Source: Pseudoflavonifractor sp. An85
Lineage (GTDB): Bacteria > Bacillota > Clostridia > Oscillospirales > Oscillospiraceae
Assembly (NCBI RefSeq): GCF_002161235.1
Contig: NZ_NFHE01000001.1
Location: forward strand, 124,001-188,000
DNA length: 64,000 nucleotides
Direction: 5' to 3'
The notes beneath the pieces are model-generated. The model searched no databases, had not been told where the DNA came from, and saw only the letters and a list, made by a program, of their open reading frames with translations. The translations under genes and the position numbers were made by a program. Positions 61,978-64,000 of the stretch are shown here, one piece after another; positions within the stretch are counted from its first letter, which is position 1, and each line of letters starts with the position of its first letter.

Positions 61978-62412
61978 ATGAAAGACTCCTATGAGCAGCG
62001 TATTCAAAATCAGTTTGGCGCTTTCTGCGTCAAGGTTTTGAAGAATGAGGCCCGGTACATCCAGCGCGAACTTGCCAGTCTCCAATCCCAGGAGAAATCC
62101 CTGGGCGAGCTGACAGCTTCTGAACTGGAGCAGACCGCCGTGTGGGACAAGCACTTTATGAGCGAGCATGTCTTTGAAGTGCTGGGACTCCCGGTAGTCG
62201 TGACCGGCGATCTTCTGGCTGACGCCTTGGCGCAGCTGCCGGAGGGCAAGCGAGATGTCATCCTGCTTGCCTACTTCCTGGAAATGACGGACCGTGAAAT
62301 CAGCGAGAAGCTGAACATCGTCCATCAGACCGTATCCAAGCGGCGGCTCGTTACGCTGAAAGAATTGCGCGAGTACCTGATGAAGGAGGGATTTGAATGG
62401 CCGGACAAGTGA
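61978..62412 (+). CDS. Sigma-70 family factor of Tn916/Tn1549-like elements
   Basis: The product is 144 residues from ATG 61978 behind GGGAGGTG. The N-terminal part (YEQRIQNQFGAFCVKVLKNEARYIQRELA) is a helical region-2-like domain. The C-terminus LAQLPEGKRDVILLAYFLEMTDREISEKLNIVHQTVSKRRLVTLKELREYL (aa ~82-135) is a clear region-4 HTH. The same type of factor lies near the right end of Tn916-like ICEs, followed by a small HTH protein, and the truncated HTH frame at 62397 conserves that order. Confidence 0.82.
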   Translation: MKDSYEQRIQNQFGAFCVKVLKNEARYIQRELASLQSQEKSLGELTASELEQTAVWDKHFMSEHVFEVLGLPVVVTGDLLADALAQLPEGKRDVILLAYFLEMTDREISEKLNIVHQTVSKRRLVTLKELREYLMKEGFEWPDK

Positions 62413-62486
62413 AGTCGATTCCGGTGCCGGTGATCCTGGCAGCCGTAAGCGGCGACGAGAACGCCCTTGCCGCCGTGGTCGCTCAC
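62397..62486 (+). pseudogene. Truncated HTH protein fused to recombinase tail
   Basis: ATG 62397 (behind AAGGAGG) starts PVPVILAAVSGDENALAAVVAHY, the beginning of the small helix-turn-helix protein that follows the sigma factor in such elements. After about 30 codons homology ends at TATGTTCATC, where recombinase sequence takes over in another frame. Confidence 0.7.
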
Positions 62487-62745
62487 TATGTTCATCTCCC
62501 TGGTCCGCAAATACACCCGCGCCCGCAAGCTGACTCCCCGGATGCTGAACGAGCTCATCGAGAAGATCGAAGTGTTCAACGCCGAGAAGATAGACGGTGT
62601 GTGGGAACAGCGGCTCCGTATTCACTATAACTGCGTAGGGGTCGTTGAGATCCCGGAGCTGATCCCGCTACCCGCGCCGGAGGTGTCCGTAAACACAAGA
62701 AAGGGCGTAGTCGTCAACTACGCCCCATCCACTATCGCCGGATGA
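62487..62745 (+). pseudogene. Serine recombinase C-terminal (DUF4368) fragment
   Basis: The frame FISLVRKYTRARKLTPRMLNELIEKIEVFNAEKIDG...IHYNCVGVVEIP is the end of a serine recombinase (DUF4368), about 85 residues. No upstream catalytic or zinc-ribbon domains are in the window for this copy. The stop is at 62745. Confidence 0.8.
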
Positions 62746-62770
62746 AAGCAACAAAAGCAACAAAAAAAGA

Positions 62771-62811
62771 CGAGTGTTCTTACAGCTTTTCAAATGCTAT
62801 AAGAACACTCG
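62771..62811. repeat. 12-bp perfect inverted repeat at the SLOG gene break
   Basis: CGAGTGTTCTTA and TAAGAACACTCG with a 17-base centre whose outer bases also pair. It lies at the point where the SLOG-like gene is broken, like the palindrome at 54607-54668, so it may be another element end or a terminator for minus-strand transcription. Confidence 0.6.
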
Positions 62812-63004
62812 CCATGCCTGCGATGGCGTGAAAGTGATCTCCGACCACTATGTTCCTTCGTGCTACATGAACCGCAATCGCTATATGGTTGCCCAGTCGC
62901 AACGTGTGATTGCGGTGTATGATGGACGGGACAAAGGGGGGACGCTGTTCACGCTGCGCGATGCCCATGTTCAGGGGCGAGAGATCAGGCTCATAGAAAT
63001 TTGA
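62800..63004 (+). pseudogene. SLOG/DUF1273-like protein, C-terminal fragment
   Basis: The frame KNTRHACDGVKVISDHYVPSCYMNRNRYMVAQSQRVIAVYDGRDKGGTLFTLRDAHVQGREIRLIEI is the end of a Rossmann-like SLOG (YpsA/DUF1273) protein: RNRYMV and the nucleotide-binding GGTLFTLRDA segment. The N-terminal half is missing. SLOG proteins occur near the ends of Tn916/Tn1549-like ICEs. Confidence 0.75.
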
Positions 63005-63019
63005 TTTCAAGGGCAAAAC

Positions 63020-63060
63020 ATAAAGGCCGCATGGGGTTTTGCATCCCATGCGGCCTTTAT
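63020..63060. terminator. Bidirectional intrinsic terminator
   Basis: ATAAAGGCCGCATGGG pairs perfectly with CCCATGCGGCCTTTAT (16 bp). It separates the element remains from the minus-strand defence-like operon. Confidence 0.85.
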
Positions 63061-63073
63061 GCGGCTGAAGAAT

Positions 63074-63802
63074 TTATACAAGTGCCAAAAGAGATTCCTC
63101 GAAATCATGTGCGCTCTGGCAAAGTTCGGTTACTTTGGACCAGTTCTCACAGACAGTAGGTACAAACTGCTCAAATATGCGGGTGCGCTTTTTCTGGCCT
63201 GGAATCCGAATGTTGTGATAATATTTCCCGTGTGCAATGATATGTTCCCACGGCTCTTCAATCGTCTCAATTCCATCGGTTTGATCATATGCTGCAACAA
63301 TCCAGGCCTCAGTACTGTCACATGGGATAACAATACAGGTATCATCTGTTTCTTTGAGCCATGTGGTAAGGAGGCCTTTGAGGTGGGACACATATCCTGC
63401 TACAGAAGCAGTATGCCCCGGGCACGGGAGAACGATGGGACAGACAGCTCGCCCTTCGGGGGTAATATCGCACTCTAAAGGATTCCATTCTCCCTTATGA
63501 ACACATTGTGTCGTCTCGCACCAGCAATGAGAAGATTTTTCTTTCCGTGATACATCACCATCCATTTGGATAACTAAAAAATCCAGAGCCGGCTGGATGC
63601 CCTTCATCAATTCCTTACGGATAGATGCATTGTCATAACACCATTTCCAGACGCCTTTCCATCCGTTCCCGTATTTTCCGGTCAGGTCATTTTCTGGCTG
63701 GAGCATGACATATGTGTTTTTTGCCCCAGTGATCTGGTCAATAACACCTTTCAAAATAATATAATCGGTGGGACCTTCGCAAACAATTCCTATGTGTTTC
63801 AT
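63074..63802 (-). CDS. TOPRIM-like protein (DUF4276-type), probable defence effector
   Basis: The product is 242 residues from ATG 63802 (MKHIGIVCEGPTDYIILKGVID); its ATG overlaps the stop of the upstream ATPase gene (ATGA). The CEGPTD start holds the TOPRIM Glu, and DFLVIQMDGDVS (aa ~80) holds the DxD. There is also a CWCETTQC cysteine motif (aa ~99-106) and PCDSTEAWIVAAYD (aa ~165-178), as in DUF4276-like proteins. TOPRIM proteins paired with OLD-like ATPases act in several phage-defence systems. Assignment to a named system is not possible. Confidence 0.75.
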   Translation of the reverse strand: MKHIGIVCEGPTDYIILKGVIDQITGAKNTYVMLQPENDLTGKYGNGWKGVWKWCYDNASIRKELMKGIQPALDFLVIQMDGDVSRKEKSSHCWCETTQCVHKGEWNPLECDITPEGRAVCPIVLPCPGHTASVAGYVSHLKGLLTTWLKETDDTCIVIPCDSTEAWIVAAYDQTDGIETIEEPWEHIIAHGKYYHNIRIPGQKKRTRIFEQFVPTVCENWSKVTELCQSAHDFEESLLALV

Positions 63803-64000
63803 ATCAGAGTAGGCACACCTCCCAACCGGCCATTGATCCAAAGCCGGGACAGCGGCTGGCCTTCATTGATCAGTTCCTGAGAAACTTTGATACGCTGGAT
63901 CTGGGCGTAGCCGTTGGAATCACGATCCACTGCAAACAAGCGAATATTGTCATTGTTCAAATCCAATCCATCCAAGACAAGCGGATTATGGGTAGTCAGA
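63799..64000 (-). CDS. OLD/AAA_21-type ATPase, C-terminal end (gene continues beyond window)
   Basis: The visible 66 residues begin LTTHNPLVLDGLDLNNDNIRLFAVDRDSNGYAQIQRI. THNP is the H-loop following Walker B in ABC-like AAA_21/OLD ATPases, with the next strand being the RLFAVDRD. The stop TGA overlaps the next gene's start. Together they form a two-gene operon. Whether it is a complete ATPase lies outside the window. Confidence 0.7.
   Translation of the reverse strand, partial: LTTHNPLVLDGLDLNNDNIRLFAVDRDSNGYAQIQRIKVSQELINEGQPLSRLWINGRLGGVPTLI

Overview
The window looks like the accessory genome of a Gram-positive, gut-type Clostridia (Oscillospiraceae/Lachnospiraceae-like). Almost every gene has a strong AGGAGG-type ribosome binding site. 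The pilus locus has no outer-membrane secretin. The mobile genes are of Tn4451 (TnpX/TnpV) and Tn1549-like type (PcfB, DUF6017, VirD4). No rRNA, tRNA or housekeeping gene was seen.

Region 1 (1-23.2 kb, nearly all minus strand) is a block of short, tightly packed, often overlapping genes: SSB, DUF932, a YkgJ-type Cys-cluster protein, two sigma-70-like factors, a DUF3268 zinc-finger protein and many unknowns. Many units end in an intrinsic terminator. Upstream lies a complete monoderm Tad (type IVc) pilus operon: two TadE-like pseudopilins, an acidic membrane protein, a large secreted protein, prepilin peptidase, CpaB, TadZ, TadA, TadB, TadC and a Flp/DUF6133 pilin. One foreign-looking unit (promoter, palindromic operator, DUF234-type ATPase, terminator; 16.8-18.3 kb) lies antisense inside that operon.

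Region 2 (23.6-63.0 kb) is a nested scrapyard of integrative elements. It opens with ICE genes (DUF6017 replication initiator, PcfB, VirD4 N-terminus). VirD4 is cut by a serine-recombinase gene that is itself fused in frame to a MobL relaxase C-terminus. Next come a CHC2/TOPRIM/AAA replication protein fused out of frame to the C-terminal part of a second serine recombinase, and TnpV. A two-component/ABC cargo operon follows, then an IS1182-like element and a cluster of four sigma-like genes plus DUF3847. A recombinase-in-trio (RIT) element with three intact tyrosine recombinases sits at the centre of a huge inverted repeat: the sigma cluster reappears on the other side in inverted orientation (arms of about 2.55 kb). 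Beyond it the order continues in mirror image: a different two-component/ABC cargo, TnpV, an intact TnpX-like recombinase and a second broken virD4. An IS21 remnant and a third, decayed cargo module follow: VanZ-like/RDD protein, two ABC permeases without their ATPase, lipoprotein, YxeA, a GT51 transglycosylase, a sigma factor, and HTH, recombinase and SLOG fragments.

Region 3 (63.0-64 kb) is the end of a probable two-gene defence operon: an OLD/AAA_21-type ATPase (cut by the window edge) overlapping a TOPRIM-type protein.

Inferred logic: a modular slot (serine recombinase-TnpV, variable antimicrobial-peptide sensing/export cargo, hairpin-peptide leader, sigma cluster) occurs three times with different cargo, twice in inverted orientation around the RIT. 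At least five gene-fusion or truncation junctions surround recombinase genes. These are either real deletion scars or assembly chimeras, which only reads can decide.
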